Part shown: one piece after another, positions 11,401 through 25,100 of the stretch
How positions within the stretch are numbered: the stretch's first letter is position 1
Layout: every line of letters starts with the position of its first letter
Assembly: GCA_037951105.1 (NCBI GenBank)
Contig: JBAMJV010003245.1
Span: 43,896 to 107,895 of the forward strand
Direction of reading: 5' to 3'
Source of the DNA: Echinarachnius parma
Taxonomy: Eukaryota; Echinodermata; Echinoidea; Clypeasteroida; Echinarachniidae
DNA: 64,000 nt
The notes under the pieces: model-generated
Database searches by the model: none
Seen by the model: the letters and a program-made list of their open reading frames with translations, nothing else
Told to the model about the DNA's origin: nothing
Position numbers and translations under genes: made by a program

Positions 11401-13093
11401 CCATCTGCAGGATAATGACTTGAATGCACATAATTGTACAATAACATTTTCAAAATAGCCCCCTAAAATCAGTAGGTAGCCCCTAAAATTACCAATAGGG
11501 TATTATGTGAAATATTTTGTGATATCCATCAGATTGAAAAAGTAGCATCCTAAATTTAAAAATTAATTCCTGCATAGTTGGCAGTGGTGTAGTGAAGTAA
11601 CTGTTTTATATTTTTTTTATTTTTTATTTATTATTATTATTATTTTTATTTTATTTTTTTTATTTTTTATTTTTTTTATTTTATTTTATCTTTTTTTTTT
11701 TTTTTTTTGGGGGGGGGGGGGGGGGTTGATGAGGGCACACCTTATTTATTTCTTAGTTTTTGACACATATTTCCCCTTTTTGGAGGGGGGCATGTGCCTC
11801 TCCCCCCCCCCCCCCCCCCCCCCCTCCCTCCCTCTGTAGCTAGGCCATTGATGTGAGGCTTATAAAACCTCACATGTATTGAGTAAAGAAACTGGGTGAA
11901 GTGATTTTCTGATTTTTCTCGCAAGTTTTCTCATGAAATACAAAAAGCAGCTCACCTTTTTGATGACTCAATGTCGAATGACTTTCAGACAAGTGACATC
12001 TCTTCCTGCTTTGCTTTGGGAGATGTACAGTTACATCCACATGGTTCCTGTGCAACAGAGGGAAAAAGATCCCTATGTTTTTCTTTCATGTTTTTTCTTA
12101 CCCATTGCCTATGAAATTTGGTGGGCCTGTATCAATTCTATGGGAATTGCAATATGTAGTAGGGAACGGGTAAGGTTCGACAGGTTATTACCTGTGAAAA
12201 TGTGCTACATGTAGTATTTTCAATTTGAAAAGACAATTTCAAAAGACAATTAATGACAATGACAATTTACTAATGTACTTGTGTGACATTGCTCAACTAA
12301 TTTATTTACTAACAATGTCCCTGACAGTATGTCAACAGCTGGCCTTGTTCCCAGATTTATTTTAAATTAAGAAAAAAATACTAGTACAGTCAATGCAAGA
12401 AATGTCTTTGTTACCCAGTCCAGTAGGGGGACGTCTCCCCTTCTCTATATGATAATTTTACAAAAACAATTTTAAAAACTGTTGGGAAAACCTTTAGAAG
12501 GTTACCCAGTCCAGTAGGGGGACGTCTCCCCTTCTCTATATAATAATTTTACAAAAACAATTTTAAAAACTGTTGGGCAAAACCTTTAAGGTTATAAACA
12601 AAAACACATTTAGAGAGTGCCCCCCCCCCCTTCCAATCACCAATCCATGGTGTTGTCGTCAACTGTCTCAATGTCGGATTGTAGAGGACTGCTTGTATCT
12701 CCTTAGATCTCTGCTTCTGCTAAGTATGTTGTCTGTAATATTTGCAGGTAATTGAAGATTTCATCAATGACACCAACTACCGGAGGACGGGGGAGGCGAT
12801 GGACGATAGCCAGATCACGGTGCTGTGGTCGACTGCGGTGTCCATGTTTGCTGTCGGTGGTATGGTCGGTTCACTGTCTGCAGGGTTCTTTGCGAACATG
12901 CTAGGAAGGTAATTACAAGCACAGAGACATTACCATACTGTCGTGTGTCGTAGACAATGCTTTGGCAATGCATGGTTGGTGTATGATCATCGATTGCCAA
13001 ACACATGCGTTGTCTATTTATTTACAAATGTGTGAAAATAATTTGAAAGAAAGAAAAACAAGAATACAGTGTTGCCCCCCCCCCCCCCCCCAA

Positions 13094-13124
<31 letters not shown>

Positions 13125-16100
13125 AAAATAATAATAAATAAATAAATAAATAAATAAATACAGTGTTGCCCCCCCCCCCCCCCCAAAAAAAAAAATAATA
13201 ATAAATAAATTAAAAAATATAATAATAAATAAATAAATTAATTAATTAAATAAATAAATAAATAAATAAATAAATGAAAATAAATAAATGAATAAATACA
13301 AATCATAATAATCTGCGTGCCCCCTCCCCCCAATGAGGCAGACCAGGCTAAGATACTGGTCCTTGTGTTTGCTGTCGAGGGCTGTCACATTGGCTTGCAG
13401 GTAAAGGGTCACCCCAAGCTTTACACATCCTAGGAGGTGTTTAAACAAGATATTTGACCGGATAGATGTGTGTCCATCTCTCTTCGCAAATTTGCCAGAA
13501 AGGTTTATAGTAATTCAAGTGTAAAAAGGTGATTTTGTATTGGTTTTACTGGCTGTAAAAGTAAGTTTTAGAGCAGATCACAGATTTCTGGCCCATATTC
13601 TAGAGTCGATGTTTGCTACCAAGTGGAGAGGCCTTTGAAACAGAAAATATTATGTTGATAGAAGAACTTCAGAAACGAGATGATCATGTTTAGGAAATAA
13701 AAAACAATTCTGTACTCTTCTGACTTTGAACTTCAGTATTGTTATGATGTAGAAATGAACTTTGCAGTTTTTCAAAATATTTGCTTTCCATTACTGATAT
13801 TTGCAATGTGAAAGGAGGAGGCTTTGGGATGTGCTATATAAAAATAGTTTGTTTACATTTTAATATACTGGTTGGTCAGTATTCTAAATAATATTTGTTT
13901 TTGTTCAGCCCATGGAAGACCATAATTTATTTTTAGTATATTGGAAATTACACACGATCCAAGTCCTTAATAGGTTGATTCAATTTATGTTTTATGGCAC
14001 TTGTTATTATATTTATAAATGTTATTTACCGCACTAGGGTTTTCTATAGCTCCTAAGGCAGTATAGCGCTGGTCTAGCAATCCAGAGGTCTGGAGTTTGG
14101 ATCCCGGAGGAATCCCATTTTCTTTGCTCTTTCTCATTGATATTATATATTTCTGGTCGGTTTCTCTAGATATGTTTGAATCAATTTATGTTGTCTAACA
14201 TTTTAATTATGTAATATAGTTCATGAATTAATTATTTCATTGAATTAATCTGAAGAATGGCACATTGAAAAGGTTTTGCTGTAAACTGAAGCTCCTTTTT
14301 TTATTTCAGGCATTTTGTAAGCTAAATCACCCTGAGCCCCTACAGGTGTATTTTCCACTGTGCTCATATGGGGCCTTGTGTAAATTTTCTAATAATGTGA
14401 CTTTACAATTTTGCATGATCTGCAATCTGTGGGTGTGTAGTTCTATAGTATGTGTGGACAGGAATTATATAAATCATTTGCCATATTTACATAATTCTAT
14501 TTACACATTGTACATGTATGTATCCAATTCTCCGTAGACTTTGGCCAGAAACATGTTAGGAACATCCCTTGGAGGCTTAATCACAAATGCAAGTACAGAG
14601 ATAACATTTATGAATGGAGATCAATAATATAATGCAGAATGTTTTGATTTAGTTCAGGCACAGTGTACCTGATACGAGAACTTGATAATCATGGCAAGAC
14701 TATAAATTAACTCATTGCCTCAATTGGGACAGAACATTTTCATTTACTGCAACCACACTATTTGAATGACTACCATACATTTTTCTTGCCCAAAGTGAAT
14801 TCTTACTGCCCAAGACCTCATCAGCCAGTGCTACACTAATTTTGAGCCCTGTCTTAGGCTAATGTACAAGTAGATGTGTATGTATTTACACACACAGAGT
14901 GAGTGTTTACATTACACAGTTCTATTTGCACAATACCAAGCAAGCTGACCTCTTAATAGCAGCCTTGTTTGCTTTTGTTCTCAAGTAGTGGGAGTGTCCT
15001 CTGTTTCTTCGTCAATATAGCTAATTGTATTTTGGGTTAAAATTGTCAGAAAATACACAGAGTTGACTTGTATTGTAATGGAAATTTGAATCTTCATCAA
15101 AAATAATGTTTATTACTCAGGACTTGTATAACAGATACAAAGCCTTAAACATCAGCCTTTTACATTGTAGTGCAATGATCAAGAATTTGTTAAAATTATA
15201 AAAACAATTATATTAGCGAGAGATTATAAAGAATGAATCTATACAACATAATTTGAACATTGTGCTTGAAATTTTAGACATACAATATATTTTACAGTAC
15301 TATGCAAATCAAGCATCTAGCACCCCCCCCCCCCCCCCCCTTACCAACCTTCCCCACCCCAAGAAAGGCAGCATGCATTCTTGCAAATAGCAATATAGCT
15401 AGAGCAGCTTGATGGGCTTTCACAAAATGTCCGATTCCTAACCTTGAATCCCTCTCTGGTTATCCCATCAAGGACGAGAGGTATTTTAAGGCAAAATTGA
15501 TCATTATTTTCCTCTACAAATTGGCCACTTCTAATTTTGTTCTACCATTTAATGACATAAAAATAGGTAGAAAATATTTAGTAATTACAATATAGACAAA
15601 TATACACCAAAAAAACATCACAATGTGATAGGATTTTCCTAAATTATAGCGATCTATGCAATAATACAAATCATACAAAAATAACTAAAGCAGGTAGAGT
15701 AACAAAATAGGGCTCTAAAAATAGAGAAATGTATGCACTCTTTCTCCTTGTTTACTTAATGTAACTTTTTGTCTTCTTGCTGAAGTGCATGACTACCAAT
15801 CCACAATTATGTGGGCCACCATCCTTGATGGGTTATTAGAAGGGACATACATTGGTGTAAAATGTGATATTTTATTCCTTCTCTTTCATCTCATTCTGTC
15901 AACATTATCTCAGGAAAGGTGGCAGATGCCCAAATAATGTAGGAATTCTGGCTTAAGCTGCACTAATGAGGTTTTCCGAAACGGCAGATCTATTCAAATT
16001 TATCTTCATAATTTATACAACATGCCCTTTCTCCCAACCCTACTCACTTGAAGGTTTCAAAGCAGGCCTAAAAACATTTCTTTTCAAGCAATATGTGCAG

Positions 16101-19100
16101 TAAATTGAGTTTTTGGAGGAGCAGGCGCCTTTGAATGTTTGAACAGATGATGTGGATCATCATCATCATCATCATCATCATAAGAAAGACAGCATGCATA
16201 ATATGCACTGTACCATACAAGAATAAAATAATAGCAGGGCTTGACACTAGAACTTTAGTACAATTTTGTGTTCATTATTCATGAATGTTCTAAATGGTTC
16301 CTTTATTTTAAAATTCAGTTAAAATAAAATTCTTTAAAAAATAGTGTGGAGCCTTAATAATAATATAATATAGTTTGTAATCATATAATAATACATAAAT
16401 ACTTATCAGTGCACTTGTCTTATGAATTTCTCAAGGCAAGTTTGTGTAAAAAATTACATTATATTCCTTTTTATTTTATCTCATCCTGTTTACCCAATTT
16501 CAGGAAAGGCGGTATGCTTGCCAATAACCTAGTGGCCCTGGCAGGTGCTGCGCTGATGGGCTTTTCCAAGATGGCCGATTCCTACGAAATGCTCATCGTT
16601 GGTAGACTGGTGATTGGTCTTAATTGTGGTAAGTTCTTGATTCTATAACTGCATGGCCCAGTTTTGTTTTTGTTTTTATCATCCCAAGATATTTAATTTG
16701 CAAATAAATTTCCCACATGGTCCATCAAAGTTCCTTCTGGAGCAAATTGGTTGAAATATTATTATGAAATTTAATCCGCGCTCTAAACATTGTCTCACCA
16801 TAGATCTTTTCGACAGTCTTTTTCTCCACCATAGAACCCTTTTTTTTGGGGGGGGGAGGGGGAGGATTTAAACCAGTTCCTTGCAGGAACATGGTGGGCT
16901 ATGTACAAAGTCTGGTTTTCAAAATCTCAAAGGCAATATGTTAAAAGTGTCCTGAGCCCCAATCTTTTTATTATTTTTTTTCTGATCCTGTTTTAATAGC
17001 CAAGCCAAAATATTTGTATGACTTTAATATGGGGAAGTGTGTAAACAAAACCTGCATACCTACTTCTGCAATTCATTTTAGTTATATTCTAAAGAAACTG
17101 TGGTTGAAATAATGACTGTTTGTCGACTTTCATACATGTATGTTTGGTTTCAATTGTGATCATCAATTGGTGAGTTACGGTTAGTCACCCCTTTGGTCGA
17201 CCTCCATTTGTGTAAGAGCAAAATCAGATTTCAGAGGCTTAGGCTTAGGAATTATGAATTGGTACTAGGGTTAGGGGTTGGGATTTAAATTATGGATCAA
17301 GATTAGGGGAATGGGTTGGGATCAAGATTAGAGTTTGGGTTACGGTTAACGGTTATGGTTCGGTTGAGGGTTGGAGTCCAGCTTAGAGTGATGGAAATAG
17401 AAGTTTAATTTCTAGTTTCTCTTTAATTTTAGCTTTGTACTTCTCTACTTGTCTGAGATCGTCACCTTCAACCTGAGGTGATACAGTATGTGTACTGAAC
17501 CAAGTGGGCATTGCCAGTGGTACACTTATATCGAGCCTTAGGGCAAGAGACTATAAAGGAAAAACATTGCTGACGTTTGTATTAGATGCTGAGGAAGTCC
17601 AAACCTGTGAAAGCTGCCCAAGGTTCTCCAGAGCTGCAACAAGTATTTTTGCATCATGAGTTTATGATTTGGTTTTGGTTTTTTCCCCAAGTTGTGTAAT
17701 TTTCTCTTTTTTTCTTTCATCCTGGTTTTATAGGTTTGAATACAGGCTTTGTACCCCTCTACCTGTCCGAGATTGCCCCCTTCAATCTGAGGGGAGCGAT
17801 AGGGGTCCTGAACCAGGTGGGCGTGGCCAGTGGAATCCTTATATCACAGATCATTGGTCTACCAGTCGTATTAGGTAAGTGATCAAAATATAATATTTTG
17901 TTTATTTTTATATTTGTATTTATTATATTTCCAGGAAAAGAATAACAATGACATAAATGTATGATGACAAAATCCCATCAACTAGTGCCTGAGGCTGAGG
18001 ATTGCCAAAAGGACTCAAGTTCATGTAAACGGCTCTACTCACTAGTCCATGGGTAACAAACAATACATTAACTCATCGTAATCTCCTTTTCCTTTAAACA
18101 TGTTTTAGATAGTAAAAACAATTCTATTTCCTTGTGCCTTGTAGGTACTTATAAGTGGTGACCTTTAATAATAATAATACTATGAACATTTATATAGCGC
18201 AGCTACTATAAATATATACTCTACAGCGCTTAAATAATTATTACCTTTGCAGCACCAACTAGGTACCAGCTTCTAATTCTTCGATTTCACCTGGAGAGTC
18301 ATAACTATCTGCTCAAACCGAGACACAATTTCAATAAGAATTCCTTTGAAAACATGCTTGCAATTGTAAAATCAATAATTTTCCTTCTGTCTCGTAGGTA
18401 CTTTGTTTTGTTTGTAATTTTAAAACTCTGTTCCATTTCTTTGTGTCTTGTACGTACTGATTAGTGGTGGCCTCTGCTTCTAGGTCTTACTGCAGCGCCA
18501 GCCGTGTACCGGCTTCTTTTTCTACCATTCTGCATTAAAAATCGTTGATATCTATTGAAACAAAGTCACAATTTCAATAAATTCTGCCATGTAAAACATA
18601 TTTGTAATATTTCATAACTCTGTCTTTTTCTACTTTCTATTTATCTCCCAGGCACCTTTGCTGCTAGCTCGAACTGCAGCCCCCTCCATGTACCAGCGCA
18701 AGAGCTTAATTCCAAAAGGGGGTAGATCCACTTTTTGGAGTGAAGCAGGTTTCTTTGTCAAACTTTGTACACATGCCTATGGGAATATAAATATGGATCG
18801 TCCTATATTTGAATTTGATTGTGTAATTTGTCCTAAAATTTGGATTCTAGATATACGTAGCTTATTAATGTACTGATATCGCTAACTCAATTTTGATGGA
18901 AAGTGGATTTAGCCCCTTTTGGCACTAAGCTCTTCAATTCTGGATGAAGAGTCTTAAGAATCGGCCCAAGCAACTTAACATTCTCAATAATATATTCCAT
19001 AATATGTTTGTAATGTAAAATAACGCTTTCCTTCTCTACTTTCTATTTTTCTCCCAGGTACTGATAAATGGTGGCCCTTGCTACTAGGTCTTATGGCAGC

Positions 19101-22064
19101 ACCAGATTCTTATCCTACCATTCTGCCTAAATAGTCATAGATATCTACTGAAACAAATTCAAAATTTCAACAAAATATTCCATCTAAAACATACTTGAAA
19201 TGTTTGATAACAATTTTGCTTCTCGCCTTTCTATTTGTGTCCCAGGTACTGATAAATGGTGGCCGTTGCTGCTAGGTCTTACTGCAGCACCAGCCGTCTA
19301 CCAGATTCTCATTCTACCGTTCTGTCCAGAGAGCCCTAGATATCTGCTCAAACAAATTCTAAATTTCAACAAAATATTCCATCTAAAACATACTTGAAAT
19401 GTTTGATAACAATTCTGCTTCTCTACTTTCTATTTTTCTCCCAGGTACTGATAAATGGTGGCCGTTGCTGCTAGGTCTTACTGCTGCACCAGCCATCCAC
19501 CAGATTCTTATTCTACCATTCTGCCCAAATAGTCATAGATATCTATTGAAACAAAGTCACAATTTCAATAAATCGTCAATCAGGAACATTTTTGTAACTT
19601 CTACGAAATGTTTGTTTATCAACTTTTAATTAACTCCCAGGAACTGATAAGTGGTGGCCGTTGCTGCTAGGTCTGACTGCAGCGCCAGCCGTCTACCAGA
19701 TTCTTATCCTTCCGTTCTGTCCAGAGAGCCCCAGGTACCTGCTCATCACCAAGAATGAGGAAGAGAAAGCAAGGGAAAGTGAGTAACAAAAAAATATATT
19801 TTCCTGAGATATTTGATGTTTTATGGCTAGATGTTTTCCTTTGAAAATAGCTAAGGATGTAATGAATAATGTACAGTACACATCACTGCATTTGTCCTTT
19901 AGCAAGACAATTAATCCACAATTGCTGCTCTCTACCATGGTCGGGTGTTAATTAGCCTTAGCGCCATCATCAGTGGCAGCTCGGCTAGTATGCTGCCCGG
20001 GGAGTTGAGAAAGTACGCAATATCATTGTGTGGGTTTGAAATGTACCTGATGACCATGGGTAATAATAATTAAATAGTTATTGAAGCGCAGTAGAGTATA
20101 TATTTATAGGAGCTGCGCTATATAAATGTTCATATTATTATTATTATTATCTGCAGAACAAGAGCAGGTGAGTAACAGGGACATACGTTTTCCTGAAATA
20201 TTTGTGTATGCTAGAAATATTCCTGGCAATTATAGGAATTATTACAAAGCAAGGTAAACATCCTTGTTTTGGACTGAGCTGTAGACTCAGTATAATAACC
20301 TTCATGGTGGCAGCCTACATTGAAGTAGCTAGTAGATATACATATTGTTATTATGTTTAATGTAAGGAGAAATATTACTGTGAACATAGCTAAAGCTATC
20401 ACGGACACAGCTTCTGCAAAGCAATGAGAATGTTCAGGGGGAATAAGCACATTTCATGGACAATACATTTGGAAAGTTTCACATCTAAATAAAAGGATCT
20501 GTAGCAGAATATATCTTGACAATTGGCTTTAAATGGTCATGCTTTATTTTCCTTTTTGACTGCCTTTGATCAAATTCTTATGGAATAGCTTCCTATATTC
20601 ATTCTTGGTTTATTGAAAATTTGTAACAGGGAATAATTTTCCTGGTATCGCATCGGAATTTGCTATGCATTTTTGCATGACTGCTATACAAAATATCTTT
20701 TGTGTAGCAGTTTTCTTCCATATAAGTGTACAGAATTTCATTTTAAATATCTATCCATCGGCTGAAATTGCTAATCAAAGTTTGAGAGGAAAATTATTCC
20801 CTGTGTAATATATTTTACAAGGTCTTCATTTCTTACTATTTAAAGAGCTAATAATTAAACTAATTTGTGATGTGTTTTTCTTACCCGCTGCTTGTAATGA
20901 AATCTGGTAATCCAAGAAAAAGGGCAGAAGCTGAATGTAATACATACACTGTACATGGTAAAACAAATAACATGGATGCATTTTCTTTGCCTTTTGATTT
21001 CCCTGCAGGTTTGGTGTGGTTGCGGAAGGATACGGATGTCAGCGCAGACCTCGCAGAGATGAGGCGGGAGTATGAGGAAGAATCAAGAGAGGAGAGAGTG
21101 ACGGTCATCCAGCTGTTTAGAATAAAATCACTACGATGGCCTCTGCTCATCAGCATCATCATGCAACTATCACAGCAGCTGTCGGGGATTAATGCAGTGA
21201 GTATCAGTAGGATGATGATGATGAGGATGTGTGGGGAGATGTGACTGAATTAAGAAGTTGATGAGGATGATTGTTGTGACACCAACGGCGACAACCGTTA
21301 CGACAATGAGGAGGATGAGGTGTTGGGAGATGTGACTGAATTAAGAAGTTGATGTTAGTTGTTCTGACGATGACCACAACGAAGATGACAATGTGGAGGG
21401 AGAGGAGGTGTTGGGAGATGTGGATGATGAAGAAGATGATGATGATGATGATGGATTGGCGGTGGTGATCATGATGATGATGATGATGAAGCTGTCAAAT
21501 ATAAGTGAAGCAAATTGTCAAGACACAGCATAAATGCATGATGACCTAGTTCCCTTATCCAGGGTAGCCATATCAGTTTTATTTGCTTGTAACCTGGTAA
21601 GCTAATTTCTTGAGCGGTGGTGGTGTAGATGACGTTGCCTGGAGACACACGTTTATATTTCTTACCCTAACAACAGTGATATGCAGCTCTCACAAAAGCT
21701 GTCAATTATTAGGGAATCAGGCTGTCAAAACAGCACAAATGCATGATGACAGAATTCCCTTTTCATTGGTAGCCCTTTCATTTTTTTTTGCAAAAACCTG
21801 GTTAGCCTGGTCCCATATTGTACAGGGGCTCGTTTCATGAAAGGGTCTCATGTTAAGACCGTCTTAACTGTCCTTTGTGATGGGAACAAACGCCATGCGT
21901 ATGCCGGTAGATCAGTCACAGTCACGTGACAGTTAAAGACGGTCTTAACATGAGAACCTTTCATGAAACGGGCCTCTGTTTTCTAAGGGGCATTGTCACA
22001 AAATATTTGAACAATAGTGGTGGTGTTGGTTGAAATGATGAAGATGGGGGTCATGATGATGATG

Positions 22065-22096
<32 letters not shown>

Positions 22097-22111
22097 GATG
22101 ATGATGATGAT

Positions 22112-22142
<31 letters not shown>

Positions 22143-25100
22143 ACGATGATGACGACGACGACGATGACGACGATGATGATGTTGATGTTGATGTTGATGT
22201 TGATGATGAGAAGGAGATTTGAAACAATGTTGGGAGAACAACGTTCATAACTCTGACCCTAACAACAATAATATGCAACTCTCGCAAAAGCTGTCAAATT
22301 AGTGAAGCATATTGTCAAAACACGGAATGAATGCATGGCAACGTAATTCCCTTTCTCCGGGTAGCCCTTTCAGCTGTAATTGCTAGTAACCCGGTAAGCC
22401 AGTTACATGAGAACACTTATTTTTAGGTGCCTTGTCAACAAATGTTTGATCAGCGGTGGTGGTGACGGCAATGATGAAAGCCAAGGACGATGGTGATGAT
22501 GCATGAGGAGATAATAAACGCTGCTGGGAGAAAAACGTTCACCACCCTAACGATGATGATATGCAACCCTCGCAAAAGCTATCAATATTGGGTGAAACAA
22601 ATAGTCAAAGAGCAGTATGATCAACTAGTTTTACTCAGGGTAGCCCTCTTAGTTTTATTTGCTAGTACCCTGGTAGTTGCCTATGGAGTACTCATAGTAT
22701 TCACAGAGTTTTCTCAGGTGCCTCGTCAGACAATATTTGAACAGTAATGCCACTATCCATCAGTCATTCTATGCAAATATGAATTAATATGATAAATATT
22801 AGATAAGAGGGAGGGAGGGTGTGTGGAGGGGCATCTTTTTGTTTGATGGCATTATTTGTTATCCCTGATCAGTGTTGTGTGGGTGTAAAGGGAAATACCA
22901 CCCAAAAATAATATTCTTATAAATGAAAGGTAACATCTTTATTAGTCCATTCCATCAACAAGTTCAAAAAAATATGTTTCCAGGACAGAGACCAAGTAAC
23001 ACAATGTACGTGCACATGTTTTAGTCACTAGCACTTGCCCTATTGCCCAGGGCAAGTAAAATGTATGTCGGGCAAGTCAAATGTAACTGTTCAAGTACAA
23101 GAGAAAATTAAATTCCTTATGTATACATCTCATCTAAATACAAGAGAGAAATTTGGGCATGCAGATCGAGCTACCTAGCAAAATAATATTGTTTTTTTTT
23201 GACGTTGCTTTTTATGGGCAAGTAAATTTTCTGTTTGGGCAAGTAAATTTGAAAAAATATTGATTAAACTTGCCCGAACAGGAAAGTAGAAAGAAAATTT
23301 GGTGTGGAGCAATAAGAATGCACTACATACAGTATATGTAAAATTTCTGTCTCGGGTATGCACCAAATCGCACAATTTCAAGCCAAAAAATGAAAAAAGC
23401 TTCATACTGTGAAAGGGGGACACACCCTCCCCCGCTCGGGCGCTTCGCGCACGCTCGCAATGTCCCCCTCACTTTTGAGAGGCTGTTGACGCCCTTGGTT
23501 CCGTAAGATGGTGGTAATGAAATGGGAATATTCTATAGTGAAACAGTTGTCATGTCTTTTGTTCTCCAGGATCTGCAATATTCCACATCCATCTTCATTG
23601 AGGATGATGTAGCAGAGACCTTGTCACAGGGGCCTTCATGGACTAACCCAACAAATTCATCTTGTTATGATTAATATGAATATTCTGATTTGTAACTGTG
23701 AAACAGACATTACATAATTGTAGAAATTAAATATCAATACAACATAATATTTATGAATAGTTAATTGTTGTCACATAATTTCTCATTCAGGTTCTGTACT
23801 ATTCCACATCCATCTCCATATAGCCTTGTAGCAGGGACTAACCCCTCTCCCACTTTTTCATCTTTTTATGATTATTATGAATATTCTGACCTGAATTATG
23901 ATATTTACATGAAAAGTTGTCCGTAAATTGTTGTTAATTTTTGTCATGTCTTTTCTTCTCCAGGTTCTGTATTATTCAACCTCCATCTTCGTAGAGGCCG
24001 GTGTAGCGGAGGAGACTGCTCCGTATGTGACCCTTAGTACAGGTGCTACCATTGTACTCATGGCCTTAGTTACGGTAAGTTAAGTTAACCCGTCGCTTAC
24101 AGGAACCTGGTGGGATACGTACAAAGTCTTATGAGGATTTCAGAATCTCAAAGAAAATGGGTTCACCTGTTCCTTACAGCATTTTGATGCAATCCCCATA
24201 AACAACTTGCCCTTTGAATCAGGCTGTTGGTAGTGGGCAGGAGCTAAATGATTGCCTTCATAGCAAGCGCTATGTCAGAAATTGCTGGCTTGCCTGACAT
24301 TGTTTAGAACCAATCCCCATGGCAATGAATAGCTGTGACATCACAAGGTCTTTGCAACTTCACACGGCCCACCGTAATGGGTTAAAGGGATGCCTGTAAA
24401 GTGTCTAACTTCACGAAAATTACTTGGAGCTTCCTCGTTTCTCTTCTACCGTGTTGTTTAGCTTATGGTAAGAGAGGAATAAAATTGGGTTAGATTTTTG
24501 TAAATGCTCCTTTAGTATGACAATATCTATCATTTAGCTCGAAAGCGTTAATTAACGGTCATAGACCTCATAAACGTCCGTTGTAAAAGCTAAGGCATAT
24601 TGTCGATTTTTTTAACCAGGAAAGCAGTGTTCTTTTTAAATGAAACTTTCACACATCATTCGGACATATCTTACAATGATTTTGGTACAGGATTGAAGTC
24701 TCAAATGTCATTTTGGGTAATATCTGACACTTTACAGGTGCTCCTTTAATGTTATTCATTGCAAGAAGGGAATTATAATAGAGAAAACATTGGAGTTTTG
24801 TTCTGGTTGTGGTTACTTTGACTTTTTTATACATGTACATCATGTTCTTTATGTTTATTTCAGTGTGTTTTATACATGTACTCGGCTTTATTTTCTAGAA
24901 CATAAGAAGAAAGTGTTTATATTCACCATATTTCTAAAGCTTTAAATAAAAACGAGTCAAATTTCTCAAGCTTCCCAAATCCCTATGATTCATGTAATGT
25001 AATGTTTGTATTTGCCTTTAAAACACATACTAGAAAAACTTCTTCACACATTTACCTTCGTGGAGATGAACGTTTTCATTTGTTATCAGACGTTCTATAA

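Larger units (their letters stand above)
12909..16503 (+). other. Gene 1 intron 3
   Basis: Holds a duplicated poly-C plus AATA microsatellite (13074-13290), a tRNA-like SINE head (14046-14115), a poly-C run (15323-15341) and two relics of exon 4. The rest is AT-rich with no recognisable gene. Confidence 0.8.
18145..19640 (+). repeat. Tandem array of six exon 6 fragments
   Basis: Six degenerate copies of the first ~110 nt of exon 6, each with its upstream intron tract, begin at 18145, 18454, 18652, 19058, 19246 and 19445; the working exon follows at 19641. The last three intervals are 188, 199 and 196 bp. All but the 18454 copy keep an AG acceptor. After the codons for PRYLL or its decayed form, all six run into the same non-exonic tail ('CAAATTC..AATTTCAA') and lack a donor. 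The 18145 copy is split by a SINE-like insert, and the 18652 copy by a 0.23 kb inverted-repeat element. Confidence 0.9.

Noticed and set aside
14046..14115. Working tRNA gene
   Set aside because: A- and B-box-like segments are present, but no full cloverleaf with acceptor stem pairs, and it is embedded in repeat-like sequence.
14535..14572. Possible exon 3 relic (TTTGGCCAGAAACATGTTAGGAA)-like match
   Set aside because: Only about 25 bp resemble the end of exon 3; too short to separate from chance.
20158..20168. 11-nt mini-exon between exons 6 and 7
   Set aside because: It would break the frame, while direct joining of exons 6 and 7 gives a normal GLUT loop. Its flank matches the end of exon 6, so it is a relic.
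21996..22287. Poly-His, poly-Ser and poly-Met frames
   Set aside because: They are translations of an ATG/ATC microsatellite on both strands, with no splice or codon context.
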